From: Isoetes taiwanensis
Lineage: Eukaryota > Streptophyta > Lycopodiopsida > Isoetales > Isoetaceae
Length of the DNA stretch: 64,000 nucleotides
Assembly: GCA_021234155.1 (NCBI GenBank)
Contig: JAJEKV010000403.1
Coordinates: forward strand, 124,001-188,000
Direction: 5' to 3'
Part shown: one piece after another, positions 10,672 through 23,689 of the stretch
Position numbering within the stretch: position 1 is the stretch's first letter
Layout of the letters: every line of letters starts with the position of its first letter
Notes under the pieces: generated by a model
Told to the model about the DNA's origin: nothing
Databases searched by the model: none
Seen by the model: the letters and a program-made list of their open reading frames with translations, nothing else
Program-made: the position numbers and the translations under genes

Positions 10672-10932
10672 ATGCAACTTGGGTTGCATTCTGCACCTTC
10701 GAGCTCCGGAATCAGAGGTAAAATCTCTAGAATCAGGGGTAGAAACGCCGGAATGAGAGGTAAATCTTCAAGAACGGCGAGTAACTTCAAGAATCGAAGG
10801 TAAATCTTCAAGAACGGTGAGTAACTTCAAGAACGGCTGCAGCTCTTAGACTAATAGCAGTTCCGGCAAAGAACCTTCGCCAGATGGCGCAATGCCATTG
10901 GCGGATATGGCAGAATGCAACCTAAGTTGCAT
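10672..10932. mobile_element. MITE-like element with palindromic terminal repeats
   Basis: ATGCAACTTGGGTTGCAT plus TCTGC at 10672-10694 is repeated inverted at 10910-10932 with one mismatch. Each 23-bp terminus is itself a near-palindrome (TGCAAC..GTTGCA). The inverted match continues weakly outward through an ACGT word. The internal 215 bp contain a short direct repeat, AAATCTTCAAGAACGG at about 10762 and 10803. There is no coding capacity. No target duplication could be fixed. Confidence 0.6.
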
Positions 10933-11217
10933 TTACGTAAGTCATTGAGGACTTTTGAAGCAAATAAGAGTGTTTTCTTCCTAAATAGGTTTGCCATGTG
11001 GCAAAGTCAGCCTGAATAACGATATAATGGGGAATTTACTTCTTGGTTTGTTTTCCGGTGCACTTTTGCCCTTCTTCTACTGCACTTTTGCCTCGCAAAC
11101 GTGCCCTGGGCAACCACAATAGCGAGCCTTTACTAGCGAGGCATATATCAAAGGAAGAGCTAATCCATTGCTAAATATAGAATAGGAGAATAACGTAAAT
11201 TAAGTATGTGTAGTTAC
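10933..11217. other. no gene recognised
   Basis: No domain or repeat seen. Confidence 0.4.
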
Positions 11218-11604
11218 TTACTTGGCACAGAGGCACCATAGTTGGCGAGGTGTAGTCCAGCAGAGGAGAACGACGTCCAATCTTGTTTTGCCACCGTTAA
11301 ATCCAGGAGCAAAAAGGTACCAGCCACCATGGCGGAGTGCATCCGCGGCTGCATTGGCACGGCAAGCCGCAGCAATATAGGCGGCGCCAGACGTTACTGC
11401 GTTACTGGATTGCAGGCCGTTGCTTGATCTGACGCCTATCCCCACTGCTCCCCAAAATGCAACGATCTGAGACGACCATGCCGCTGTTGCCGATGCAGCT
11501 ACCCCCTGTGCTTCCACTCTCCCTATGCTTGCTGCAAATGCCGCCCATTTGCCCCATTCTCTTGCTCTCATCTTCTTCCCATAACAAAATGCACCATCAT
11601 ACAC
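11218..11604 (-). CDS. alanine-rich open frame, unrecognised
   Basis: A 128-codon minus-strand frame starts at 11604 and is rich in Ala, Gly and Ser, with several cysteines near the C-terminus (CWTTPRQLWCLCAK). The central part (AASIGRVEAQGVAASATAAW) is low in complexity. The same stretch is also open in other frames, which lowers confidence, and I recognise no domain. Its GC content is higher than that of the flanking DNA. It may be a small gene, an exon or a chance frame. Confidence 0.25.
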   Translation of the reverse strand: MYDGAFCYGKKMRAREWGKWAAFAASIGRVEAQGVAASATAAWSSQIVAFWGAVGIGVRSSNGLQSSNAVTSGAAYIAAACRANAAADALRHGGWYLFAPGFNGGKTRLDVVLLCWTTPRQLWCLCAK

Positions 11605-12120
11605 CCAATTTAAATGTACAGCACTATAAAGTCAGCATTGTTTGCTTTTGGCAGCAAAATCTGCACTGCAACTTCCTGGTCGGTGTCTTTGGTCAACGAA
11701 CGCGTTATGATATGATATGAGCCGGGAGGGGCGAGCCCATTTATTTTTGCCGTAATGGAGAAAGGGGGTTTGACATGGACGAAGTGCGAAGCGCTAGCTT
11801 AAAAGCTGTTGAAATTGGGCTGAGGCAAAAAATTTCAGCCTGCTTTGAAAATTTGCCACGCCCTGAATTTCTGCCATCGGCAGTCTACTTGCCAAACTCC
11901 AATTTGGCACATTAACATTATTTAACTCGCAGTAAAAACAGCCTTGCCGCAAAAGAAAGGTTAAGGAAAAGGAAGGAATAAAGTTAGGCACATTAACATT
12001 ATTTAACTAGCAGTAAATAGAATAGAATAGTAAAAGAAAGATCCCAATCGGGCCATCGGATGGGGACAAACCAAAAGGGCACAAGCCCCAACAGAACTTG
12101 GGGGCTATGTCCTATATAAA
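11605..12120. other. no gene recognised
   Basis: A short direct repeat, AGGCACATTAACATTATTTAACT, approximates itself near 11905 and 11977. Nothing else was seen. Confidence 0.4.
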
Positions 12121-13520
12121 ATCATAATATTAGCAATCACGCAAAGAATAAAACAAAACAAAACGAAACTAGGAAGCACCAAACCAGGCTATGCAAAAAC
12201 TGTTCATTGGTGAGATGGTCATTGATCCCAAATAACAGTATGATCTCCTCTATATTCAGTCCACTTTCGTTGCAGGCGAGCCTAGTGCACCCCACATAAT
12301 TCTTCTTTTCGTCGATCTGGGTGTCTTGTGGTGGCCTTGTGATGTCCAAAAAAAATCCTCGTATGAGCAACTAAACTGAAGCCTATGCTAGTTGGTCCGC
12401 CATGGTGATGCCAATCCATTCTCCCCTGCCATGCCCGATCCCTCCCCGTCATGCGGGTGCTTGGTCTTTAGGGGTGTTCTCAGCCAGCTTTGGCGGGCTA
12501 AGAAGAGGGTCCTTCCAAAGTCCTCTTGCAACTCATGTTGTAGAACACAACATGTTTGATATATGTCAGGCCTAATGTTATAGGTGTAGGTTAAGTAGTG
12601 TTGTTAAGGAAAAATCCCTCTTAGATTGCCTTGGCTAATGTAAAGGGGAATGGAGGTTGGGACTCCATTCCCGGTTTTGCAGGTGGGGTCCCGCGACCGG
12701 CCAAGTTAGAGCGGGTCAGTAAAAACGGGAATGGAGGACCAACCTCCATTCCCCCTAAAAATGGAATGAGGGGGAGGCTTCTTTTATAGATTCAGCAGAT
12801 TATAGAGTATTAATAGATCAAGGGTTAGATCCGGTTACAGAGTTTTTTGCAGAGTCTTGAACACAAACAGAGTTTTTACAAATTTCTTTGCTAGAGTTTA
12901 CAGAGTTTTTTTGCCAAATCCGTCATTCTTTGAAGGTATTCGATGAAGAAACTCCCTGCAATCTACTATCAGCGAAGAAGAACCTGTGTATGGCAGAACT
13001 TGTTGAACGACTGTGGCAAAAGTTGTGAAGATTCTGAAAAACTTGTGAAGATCCTGCAAAACTTAGTGCGGCAAAACTTGTTGAAGAACTACTAAAAGAA
13101 CCGGCCAAATAGCACCTGCGAAAACCATTACCTGTTGATCTGCAAGAATCACGATCTGGCGTGTGTTGCGATCAGGCGGACACTTTGCGGTGTGTTGGCG
13201 GGCGTGCGGCAGGCCCTAAAAAAGAACCTTGCCTAAAAAATATTCCTGAGATTACCGGAAGAGGCAGTCATGCGGAATCGGAAGACCCTACTTCCATTCC
13301 GCGATGTAGGTGATTGACACGTGGCAGCACCCGATTGTGACTCGGCAAAAATAGTCGACCCGATTTCCATTTTGTAGCACACATTAGTCTAGAAGTATAT
13401 AACTCTACCCATGTTATCCATATAAGTCATTAGTGCATAAGCTATCTTATAATTTAATTACTACTAAACCAACCAAATAGGTGAGTCATTGATCATGATT
13501 AAGGTAAAGGAGGTTATGGC
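12121..13520 (-). repeat. dispersed repeat family, copy A (interrupted)
   Basis: The parts 12121-12641 and 13374-13500 align with 38090-38645 and 38645-38770. Both copies contain an open minus-strand stretch encoding DTQIDEKKNYVGC followed by RLACN and SGL. The matching frame (12137-12370 here, 38046-38414 in copy B) is conserved enough to suggest that it once coded for protein. I do not recognise the family. Copy A is split by an insertion of about 0.73 kb that copy B lacks. Confidence 0.75.
12642..13373. mobile_element. 0.73-kb insertion in the dispersed repeat
   Basis: Copy B reads TTGGCTAATGTAGCACACAT without interruption. Copy A reads TTGGCTAATGTA, then about 732 bp, then TGTAGCACACAT, so TGTA (or TA) is present on both sides as a target duplication. 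The insert starts AAGGGGAATGGAGG and ends CCGATTTCCATTTTG, which form at best a weak inverted repeat. It contains several TCCATTCC/GGAATGGA words and no recognisable coding sequence. It is probably a non-autonomous DNA transposon. The class is unresolved. Confidence 0.6.
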
Positions 13521-13824
13521 ACTATGATTAACATAGTGATTCCTAAAGATGTTTTTCTAAGGACGCAAATTGAACACTATTCAACTCAATGCTTCAATGT
13601 AGTTTTCACACAAAGATTGTGCATATAAAATAATTTGCATTGACAACTATGCATTTAAATCTATCTTCATCGATCATGCTTAAATCATACAAGAAATTTA
13701 TCGCGGCGGCCAAGGCTGCCGCGAACATTTCTCTTCATCGAGTTGGTGTCATTTCAAGGTGAAATTTTTCGACTAAATACTAATAGGCAAGAATATTTAA
13801 ACCCGTGAGATAAGTTTCTTTGAA
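13521..13824. other. no gene recognised
   Basis: Nothing recognisable apart from an AAGAAATTTATCGC word followed by GGCCAAGGC at about 13690, which is also found at 44460. Confidence 0.4.
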
Positions 13825-13910
13825 GGAAAAATTCTAAAAATGCCCCTATAGTTTAGTATAATTGTAAAAATGCCCTTACATTTTTAATAATTGTTAAAAT
13901 GCCCCTAATT
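13825..13910 (+). repeat. tandem repeat, three units of about 30 bp
   Basis: Three units of AAAATGCCCCT or AAAATGCCCTT, each followed by an A/T-rich TTTAATAATTG-like stretch, follow each other. The array is decayed. Confidence 0.6.
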
Positions 13911-15004
13911 TTTAAGCACCAAGAAGGTAGACCGCGAATTTGTTTCTGTTACCCAGACCTTCTTGAAGCTCAAGGATTGCATTTTCGTTTTGAACACACT
14001 GCTTATTTTTACATAAGCGATTTTAATGCCGAATTTGCCCATTTGTGTCCAACAACATTGGACAGGCACTGCGGGTTTTTTTTACAGGCGAAGCAGGCTA
14101 ACTCTTTCGTTTGCAGGACCTGAAGCTAATTTATCATAGTAGAAGCGGATCTGAAGTTGATCTGACAAAGTAAAGTGGATTCGACATAGTAGAAGCTAAT
14201 TTGACAAAGCTAATTCGGCATATGACATAGCTAATTTGTCACACTAGAAGTGGGCAGTAAGCTAATCCGGCAGTTTTAAAGGTGATTAGGCAAAACTTGA
14301 CGTAAACAACAGACGATTTTTGAAGAAAATACCGGCCTCGTGCATAAGTTGAGCTAGACATAGCCCTGATTTTGGGGCAATGGTCGTAAGGATGTCCTTA
14401 CCGAGCAGTTTCGGGTCGTAGAATGCAATGTCCAGCCAAAAACCAAGTAAAAGTTATCGAAGAAGAAGATGGAGGCCACGTCTTACGGCAAATTCTTAGC
14501 TAAAAAGGCCATATTATTAACATTCTGGGCGGTTTCAATTTTTGCGCGGTCTGTGATCATTTCCATGTTAAGAACCTTGGCCATGTCTTGGGTGGTGTGT
14601 TTCAGATTGCCTTGCACCAACGCAGTAAATCTGGCAGTCCCAGGCATTTTCATGCACCAGTAGAAGGTCAACGCTGCCGAAACTGCTTCAAACATAAAAT
14701 CAATCTAAAATCTGCCTCTGCGGCAGTGGACCCAACCGCCTGGATCTAAGGAAAAGGGAAGCCTTGAATATGCGATGTTGAATCCTGACGAAATCACAAT
14801 CTAAAATGTGGCAACCACGAGAATTCCGACTCCTTGCATGGCAAAGATATGTTAAGTCCTTTGAACTGGCTCGCATCAGGATAGGGTATTGGGGGAGGTA
14901 GAGCATCAATGGTGCAAGGCCCTTTATGGAGCACCCCCAAATGGTGCAATCCAATGGCTAGGATTACACCATTCAAATTTCCCGCCTTTTTTTTTCCTTT
15001 TATT
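13911..15004. other. no gene recognised
   Basis: Short degenerate repeats of AGTAGAAGCTAATTTG and TGACAAAG at about 14105-14270. Open frames at 14469-14663 and 14483-14695 are antisense to one another and show no domain. Confidence 0.4.
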
Positions 15005-15029
15005 AAAAAAAAAAAAAAAAAAAAAAAAC
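15005..15029. repeat. A run of about 25 bases
   Basis: A homopolymer A tract preceded by TTTTATTA. It may be a retroposon tail, but no 5' sequence can be assigned to it. Confidence 0.5.
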
Positions 15030-16035
15030 TAGCAAAAAGGCACGCCAGAGGTTGTCGCCGAGCAAAGATCAAGCTAGAAACTATTAGAAGAGCCAAACAG
15101 TGTACTTAAGTTTTTCTCATCTTGTGAACGTATATGGTTATAGCTTGTAGAGTAAAAATACGTGTCGTAGCGTGTATCGTTATACCATGTTATGTCTTTT
15201 AAATATATATCGCCTGTGATTCAATGCTGATTTCTTCCTTAAAATCTTCCAATGTTTGCTGCAAATACACAAGTGAAACTACTTGCGCTCTTGGAAGTCC
15301 ACTCATACGAAACTGCCATGGCAATTATTTTTAATATTATACCTGCGCAAAAAAATATTTTTATGCCATGATATAGACTATAACTTGCCATCTTCATATG
15401 GGACAGAGTTGGAGGGATGTCTACAAGAAATCCATCAATTTCTTCCTTTGAAAGATCGCATTTATTGATAGTATATCTGATTCAAAACAAAATACAAGGT
15501 ATACATACCTGTAATGTTGAAGGATGCCGAGAAGCCTGAAGCAGAAATAAAAGATGAACAAGAAGGCAAGGCGGGCAAGAGAGACCGAGAAGGAAAAACC
15601 GTCTTCTATGGCCATAGTCGCCATAGCCATTAGTCTCTTTTCCGCTGGCCCCGAGTAATTTGGATGTGCTTTTAAGTTAGAGACATAGCTCCTTGGCTAC
15701 ATGCGGTCCTGCAGCATTACATTCTCAGCCTTTTTCTTTTTGCCGTAAAGTACATCGATCCAGATAGTTTATTTACAGAAAGTTCTTCGTCAAGTGACCT
15801 AATCTCGGATGCCCAGATTTGAAGTCTTCAGCAAGGAAAGAACACCGGCACAATGCCCGATGGTATCTCCGTGTGAATTTTGCATAAGTTGGGTGTGAGG
15901 TTGTTGTACCCTTTATTTGGTGGTTTGTTGTTATTGAATTTATTTAGTCTGCTTGTTTTGTCCTGATTGTTGGTATTTTGGATTAAAATTTGTGGAATAG
16001 TGTGTACTTGTCCATCTCTTATGACATTTTTGGGT
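15030..16035. other. no gene recognised
   Basis: Nothing recognisable. Confidence 0.4.
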
Positions 16036-16146
16036 TGCCCATAAAGGGCAATCCCACGCTACTATCGGTGGATGTGCATATTTTGGTACATGCCACATAA
16101 AGGGCAATCTGTCGCTACTGTCGGTGGATGTGCATATTTTGGAACA
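16036..16146 (+). repeat. tandem duplication of a 55-bp unit
   Basis: Two adjacent units containing ATAAAGGGCAATC, CGGTGGATGTGCATATTTTG and ACATGCC start at 16036 and 16091. Identity is high, so the duplication is fairly recent. Confidence 0.8.
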
Positions 16147-16481
16147 TGCCGATTCCTTGTAGGTGGCTTGAACCTGTCGTTGTAGGACCAATAAAGTCTT
16201 AAAGTTTATTTGAATTGGCTCCCTCTCTGCTCATATCCTTGCATTAGAAGCTAGTGGAATGATGGTAAAATTGAGTTCAAAACCAAATAATGTCAATATT
16301 GCTATGAAACCGATGTGCAGGCTAACTAAGCAAAGACCCATAGATGCAATGTTTGAAAAACTTTGCACACAAGGTCCATGTAAACACTTTAATCTTGTTT
16401 TGAGTCCACGGTATTTATTACCGATGTGATCTTGGTCATCTCATTGCTATGTTTTCATTCAAATAAGGTAGTTCATATGCC

Positions 16482-16486
16482 ATCCA
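16482..16486. repeat. target-site duplication, left copy
   Basis: ATCCA, identical to 26214-26218. Confidence 0.9.
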
Positions 16487-18053
16487 TGTGACGCTCCCTG
16501 AACATATACGACCCTCGGACGTATACATACGGGGACTTTCCCCTCCCATGGCGACCAACTCGCCACGAGCAGGGCCCTCCGTCTATTCCGGGCCATCTAT
16601 AGAATGATGCCCGGAAGAAGGACACGAAGGGGTCATTTGGCCCACGCCTTCAATGGGACTCCTACGTCGCGGAAGCGTGAATACATGTTAGCACAGGCAT
16701 AAATCATATATAAATAACCACCACGAAGGGTGGCACGTCCATCCAAATACGAATATGCATCTAATACTAAGGAAAACACCCAAACCCGCGGTTCTACCCC
16801 GGCTTAGACTCCGGTGAGGATCGACTGACGGCTAGGTCTCAAGAGATCAGCAGACCGAATCTTGACATGGCGTTGGCTGGCATAGAACATCGGCTAGGGT
16901 TGTCCACTCCATCCGCCCCTCCTGTGCACACTTTGCAGATGGGTCAATTCACGCTATGGCTTCGCTATAGCCTTGGGAGACCTTGGGCTCGAGGCATCAC
17001 CCCTTTGAGCCTACTCCGGGGTTCATGAAACCCCGGTCGATGATGAGGCGGTCGGGGGGCGAGAATCACCGGTGGTTCCATGGGTGAGCTAGAGAATCGT
17101 GCCGCGTGGCGACCCCGCATCCGTGCAGGCTTACTCACCCTAAATCTACTCAAAGTGCAAGGTGCCCCATACGGGTCACACCTCTACACCCGGGGGAGTG
17201 TCGGACCCATACCCGCCCCTCACGTGGCCACTGCTATCGGGGCCTAGCCCTTTTGTAGGAGTCTCGGGAGCCTTTTATGTTCGTGCAAGACCCCACCTCC
17301 ACTTCACCACTTTGTGTTCCTTGTGCGGTGCTAAGCCGGGTCCATAGCATCTATGACCCGGTGGGCTCTTGTGCACAGGCCGCATCTAATGGGAATAATC
17401 TGGGCTCTATCTAGGAGCATACTACAATACATGGGCTCAGAGGTCTCTACCCCGTAATCCCCATCTCAGGAGTGCTACCTAAGCAAAGAACTACTAAACC
17501 ATCAACCAAAGCACGTCAGAGACTAGAGATAAGAATACTCACCATATCAATCAAGGGTTAGTCTAGCGGGTAAACCCACAGAGAAAACGGAGAGAGAGAA
17601 CACACCACAGAGAGGGCTATGCTATAAATCAACAAAGTAACCCTCTTGACTAGCAAGTCAAAATGGGTCTTGGGCTGCTCCATCTCGACTAACCGAAGGG
17701 CGCACGGCTGCTTTGCTCCTCCTCCTCCATCCCCAATTGTTCCCAATTCGAATTGGGGCACAAAAAGCCCTAATTTGGTGTCCAAAATGAAAACCCCACC
17801 TTGCCCAATCGATTTGGGCGGTGGCATGCTCTAGATTGGTTAATATTAGCTAATTTGGTATTTTAGCCCTTTTTAATATTAGGATAAGCCCTAAATTCGA
17901 ATTAGGGTTTTGGTTTGGGTTTCCACCTTTATAATTTAATTATTTAACATAGCTAACCTTAGCTTATGAATAATTAATGTGCCATTAATGATTCATAGTG
18001 GCGTGTCACGATATTTATACTTAAATATGCGTATAAATATGTGGAGCGTCACA
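16487..18053 (-). repeat. 3' LTR (1567 bp)
   Basis: Starts TGTGACGCTCC and ends GGAGCGTCACA. It is about 90% alignable with 24669-26213. It contains a CCAATCGATTTGGGC word and a terminal AT-rich region with TATAAATAT near 18032. Open frames inside it (for example 16965-17153) are not conserved as proteins between the two LTRs. Confidence 0.92.
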
Positions 18054-18071
18054 TTCTCCCCACTTTAAAAA
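18054..18071 (-). other. polypurine tract and possible end of the internal reading frame
   Basis: On the minus strand TTTAAAGTGGGGAGAA abuts the 3' LTR, the expected site for plus-strand priming. Upstream of it one frame reads NLDAEDKKIIFKVGRM and then reaches a TGA formed with the LTR's own TG. This may be the last codons of the polyprotein. Confidence 0.75.
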
Positions 18072-21000
18072 TGATCTTTTTGTCCTCGGCATCAAGATTA
18101 CCTCTTGTTGCGGGGCAACACATCATACATTGGAAGGAAGTCTCCCCTCCTTAAAGAGATAGCGTGGGATTATAAGTCACACAGACGTTGTCATGTTCAA
18201 AGTGATCAAGTTTGAAATGACTTGTAATGTGCAATTTATAACTTTGGGATATAAGAGGTAGAGGCATAGATCAGACATGATCATCGGTTAGGACTGTCAA
18301 AAGTGAGCAGGTCTCTTTGTTTCACTCGTGGTGGCGAAGTTCACGGTCTATCTATTTTAGAAGTCGTTCCTTCTATACATACATACAGTGGCGATTATAT
18401 ATTAAAGATAGGTATAGATATAAAGAAGCGCTATTTGTTGTTATATTATAATACTGAGTTACTAATCTCGCCTTGTTTAGTAGAAAGTCATTCTAAGGAT
18501 ATTAACCGTGTGTAGGTGTATTATATTAAAAGCTTGAGTTTGTAATTCATTTCATTCTGAGTGCATCCCTAATTTAATTTTGTAGCAAATTTTTGTTTTC
18601 CTATTTTTGTTACAGTTTTAAGAACTCGTATACTTATCCTTTAATACAACTATATATTGTACTGTATCAGACAGTCTTACCTATATACTTTAATATTAAG
18701 TACAGACAGACGTTGTTCATGACTTATTATTCATAACCTTGTTATAACCTAATCTAAGTCTCGTTATTCCCTCCTCAAGTTTGTGTAAGACATACATACT
18801 TATCTACTTCTATTATATTGGATTATGTGTTTAAATAGCTCGCTCCTTTCGGTTATCTTTAATCTTTCCACACTCACACGCTCTATCTTTAGCATAGATT
18901 CTGATCAAATGAGGACACATATTAATTCATTGGTTATGTTTATACATTTTACGGGCGTCCAGGATATTCTTACATTTGAATTACTTATTTATTTTATTGC
19001 TATTTTAAACAGAAATTTATCACGCATAGAGACTCTTATATGTAAAAGGGCAGTGCATTTTGTCATATACATTCGGCGTAATTGGTACCATACCGGCCGC
19101 TATCCGGCGATTGCTATGGCTATGCAATGCGTCTTTGTATCCACGAAGGCCAATTGTGACTATGGTGTCGGCCGGAAGCTTGTCGAACCGATGCACGGTC
19201 TATCTCGAGCCTATTATATGGTGATGCCGAAAGGTGTCTGGGCCCTTACTTGAAGTAGAAGTGCTAAATGTTGGGAATAAGGAGTGTTAAGGTATCCCTA
19301 CTTTGGATGGATACTCAAAAAGAATTGGTATGACGATGTTTGGTATCTGATTGAAACACTTGATTTAATAATTACGAGGATTGATTTATTCTGCGGCATA
19401 TATATTGCCACTCAACGTAGAAGAAGACTGGAGGTATGATTCGCGGAAAGGTAGAGAATAATGTTGCATGAGGATGCGGATCCATAAACTACGGAGTATA
19501 AAATTACACATATATTGTGTTTGGTAAAGAGATTGATGTTCATGAGGCGTGAAATAAAGACGCAAGATTATAGACGAGTAAGAAGACCACGTAGCCTTGT
19601 CGGTATGCTTACTGACGTTGGTCAAATGCATGACCATTATGCAGGGTATAAGTTAAGGAAATGGACACATGTTATGTTTGCTGGGAGCATCGAGATGCCG
19701 TATAACAGACTGGAGAATAGTGTAGAACGTAGTTTCCACATAAGGTCAAGAGAAGATGACAATTGGTAGAGGTGCTTGAAAGTTGTTGTAAACAACGTTT
19801 CAAATATAGAGAGTTTGGAATGACACGTTGAATGTACCAAAGTCTGGAGTATGAACAAGGTAGGCGCCCAATGAGCATCTCACCAAGGAGGATGTGTTCT
19901 GGACTTGGTATCGTGTGTGTATTCCGAGAAGTAACTCCGCGTTGGTATATGTGTACTAGGACCATTTAATAGTAAAACATAACTAAAAGAAGATAGGATA
20001 TATACTAGAACTTTTAGTTCACATTCCATATGAATATGGAAGTAATGAAGATAAGAGTTCTTATACTAGAGATGAAACATGTCCACAAGGAACTTAGGTT
20101 GGCATTTGCCCCTGTGGAAGTTATGACTGGAGCTTGAGGACGAAGGCAAAGTAAGGTTAGTGGTGTCGAAACCACAAGATGTGTATGGTACTAGTTAACC
20201 AAGTCGGGAAATTAAGGTGGCGGGAAGTCTGAATATAGCTAGATGCCTATGTCAACAAGTTACATAGTCTAGACTTAGGGTTGGTGCACACATGTTACTA
20301 TATCTCATAATAACAACGTAGTGGTTTCAGATGTTTGAAGGATTTAGTAGTACTACATACTACAGTAGTGAGGAGATCAAAGATGTTAATTGTGATATTT
20401 AGATGTATATCATATTAAAAGATAGAAGAATAGCCGTACGAGGTGAGTGAAACATTACTTAACAAGGTGTAAAGAATGAGCATAATGATATGCTGATATA
20501 CGAAGATATTGGTTTAGGTATGCGTATCAGAGATAAGCATTCAAGTTATCCCAATGGTTAGAGTCAACTATCTTGGATACGTCGTAGTAAGGGAGATGAG
20601 AAGAGTCTAAATCAGTGAAGAACATCCCGAGGATGGTTGGAACGGTATTGGAATAACCGATAATGAGAGGTTAACTACTGAAAGGTTCTAGATACCAATG
20701 AATTACTTCAACGTTATAAGCTGAGAGCATTTATTTGGTTTGGAGATAAAAATATATATAAAATATCGCATCCCTCTGATGGAAGAAAGAAGGAGTACGA
20801 TGACTTCGGCGATTATACCTTTAGGGGCAACCGAGAAGAGGCAATACATAGGAATTCTAAGTCCCGATAAAGAAATTCAAGACGGAGTGTATAGATCAGA
20901 AGGGGCAAGATTTATAGACCAATAGTCCATATATCCTAAAAATTACCCTACTTGCGGGGAACAATTCTAAATGCTGAAGTAGGAGGTGGAGCATCCGTTG

Positions 21001-23689
21001 CCTTGAGGCATAGATCCGTTAGAGATTATGACTTTGAAACTCTTAAGAGGGTAAGGAATTGAATAATCATATGGCGGTTACTAACGAAGATTGAAACATT
21101 GGGTTTTCCTATTAGAAGACCAGGAGGTTTTAGTGCCTCCACTTCATTATGAGGGAGTCAAAGACGGCAGCATTTGAAGCTGATCAAAAGCTGAAGTCGA
21201 CCTGATACTTAATAACAATAGGTTAATTGTAACTAAGTATGGGTGGTATGGAACACAAAGGATCCTTAGCGAAAGAAGCCTTTAGAAAAGCTCCTCATCT
21301 TGGGTAGTAAACCTTCGGAATTATGGCATAATCCCATGGGTGGTATGATAGTGTATATACACGACTGGGATACCATAAGGGACTTAAGGGATGGTTAAAG
21401 TAGCTGGGGATCCTATCAAAAATGTAGGCATCATATAGATTTCCAACATAGAGTTGGCCCTTTGCCCGATTGGGAAGTGGGTGGCTCGACCACATTATAA
21501 AGGTACATAGCCACTTTAGCTAAGTTAGAGCAGAGCTCTAAGCGTTGTGAATGCGGAGATATGTTTATTATGTACATACCATATGCAGGTGCGATAAACA
21601 TCTTAGGGGAGGTAATTTAGGTGGCGACATAAGGCGAGAAAAGGCGGCGTATCCTAAGTTATAGATGCGGTGGCGGAGATACGTTAAAAAATGTGCAAAG
21701 GGACCGTCAATCCGTTGCATGCTGGGGTATGATGTGGTAGTTGGCACTTGAAATAAATGTCAGCGGCCAATAGAATAAAGCTTAAGGTAGTGGGGTTGAG
21801 TAGTACAATAGTACAATTCCGGGGATAAAGTAGCGAATAGCGGTTACGCTAAATGTTGAATGTGTCTTGCATAGACACCTAAGACTAGCTTGCCCACATG
21901 ATCCATACCGATCGGTGAGAGGTGATGCCATGGTTACATGGGGTTGCAAGATTAACATATCTGAGGACTCGAATATTGATACAAGTCCCAGGTTATATTA
22001 AACGTAGGGTGGTGTAGAAAGGCTCACAAAATACAAGGCAAGCACCTTGATGACTCTGTGTAATTTACGGCTCACTGGCTCTTAGGCCATGGACTATGGC
22101 TTAAAATGAAGATGCCAAGTCATTTGGAATGCGCAACAGCTGAAACATCATGAGCGGAGAAATGTAATGACTAACATTTTGAGGATGTAGGACAATGTTG
22201 GATCATAACCCCCAATGATAGGTGGGTTAACAATATAGGGAGCATATAATAGCGGCTTAAAAGCCACAAGGCGGTTAATGAATACATGAAGGAGTAATTG
22301 GATTGGTGACTCCTCTTGAATAAAGGTCACGACCCAAAGAGTGAAATATGTAGTCATGGCGGTAAGGATCGAATCACGAAAATCGATCATAGACTTAGAA
22401 AACATATTGAAGAAGAGGAGGAATAAAGGACCACGATGCACATGATATTTAGCAGCAACCGGATAGGAAGGTTATTTCCTAACATGAAGGTTAGTCTTTG
22501 CTAACATGCCAAGATATACTGCTGGCTTGAAAGCGTAAGAGCTAAAAAACTCTTTAAAGATTTGGTGTATGGCTTAGGGAAGAAGACATTCATGTCCTAA
22601 GACAAGATGGTGAATTGAATTCACAAAGGACGTTTTTAATAAATAGATAAATGGGTAGATAGCATTTATATGTCACGTCACATTGGCGTGCGTCCACGAG
22701 GACATATATGCGGAGCCCCAAAGACTTGAACACAAGATCTCCGAATAGAGGAGGCCTAGCTTGAGAGGTCTTTGGGTGTTACTGACCTTTGGAATATTCA
22801 TATAATCCCTGGGAATATGTAAGTTCATGTGCAGAACCTAAAGACGTTTAGGTATTAAAATAATGGTTGGAAACATTTTGCCCGGACCTTATCTAGGTAC
22901 CCTAGAAGGAGGTGAGTAATCAACAATGGTTGGTTGGCATTGGGAATGTCGGAGAACAACTAAAAAGAGGGAGACTGTCACTTTTGACAGTGTGTGACAC
23001 GATAATTAATCACATCCATATAGATGGTGAAGTTTGGCACAAAGTGTTGACATTATTGTGGGGGGTTCTAACACGGGCACTCACTCATTATTCTGAGTTT
23101 GCACCGTGGTCCGGGAAAATGGTCCATAAAAGAACACCACCATTGAGTAGTAGTGCGGGGGTGGTAGGATTAAAGCTACCCATGGTCTAGAGGGATCTTT
23201 GCATGGCGATCCCTAGTTGGTTGGGCTTAAAAGAAATCCTTTGTCCAGGAATTGAGATGAGGAAAGGTTTAGACACTAGAAGCGAGACAACGTTAATTAT
23301 AGTTATGTCTATAAAACATATAGCGTCGAACAAGGTCTAATATAAAGCATATGAATATAGTATGGATTGAATCATGGCAAGCAGAAGAAATTGTGTTATC
23401 AAGGCATCTACCAAAGGGAAAATAATTAAAGTTATAGGTTGAGGAACGCCAATAAGCTGGACATTATTATCGTCGCCTAAGGAATATCGAGGATATAACC
23501 GTGGTGCTATTCTAGAGAGTTACCACATCGTTAATTAAATTGAATTAGTCCCACCAAGTGAGTTGATGTTATCATAACAAGTTGGGCGGACTTGCTAGAT
23601 TACGTCGTGTCATTTGGTCGGTTTATTCCTAGGGATACTAGCTTTATATATAGTTACTTGATTATCCAGGTTGACTATGGCGTAGAGAG

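Noticed and set aside
14469-14695. Overlapping sense and antisense frames as a gene
   Set aside because: Both strands are open over the same 200 bp with no domain. Typical of chance.
18825-19253. 142-codon plus-strand open frame in the LTR element
   Set aside because: Antisense to the element, hydrophobic low-specificity translation, no domain. Most likely a chance frame in AT-rich DNA.
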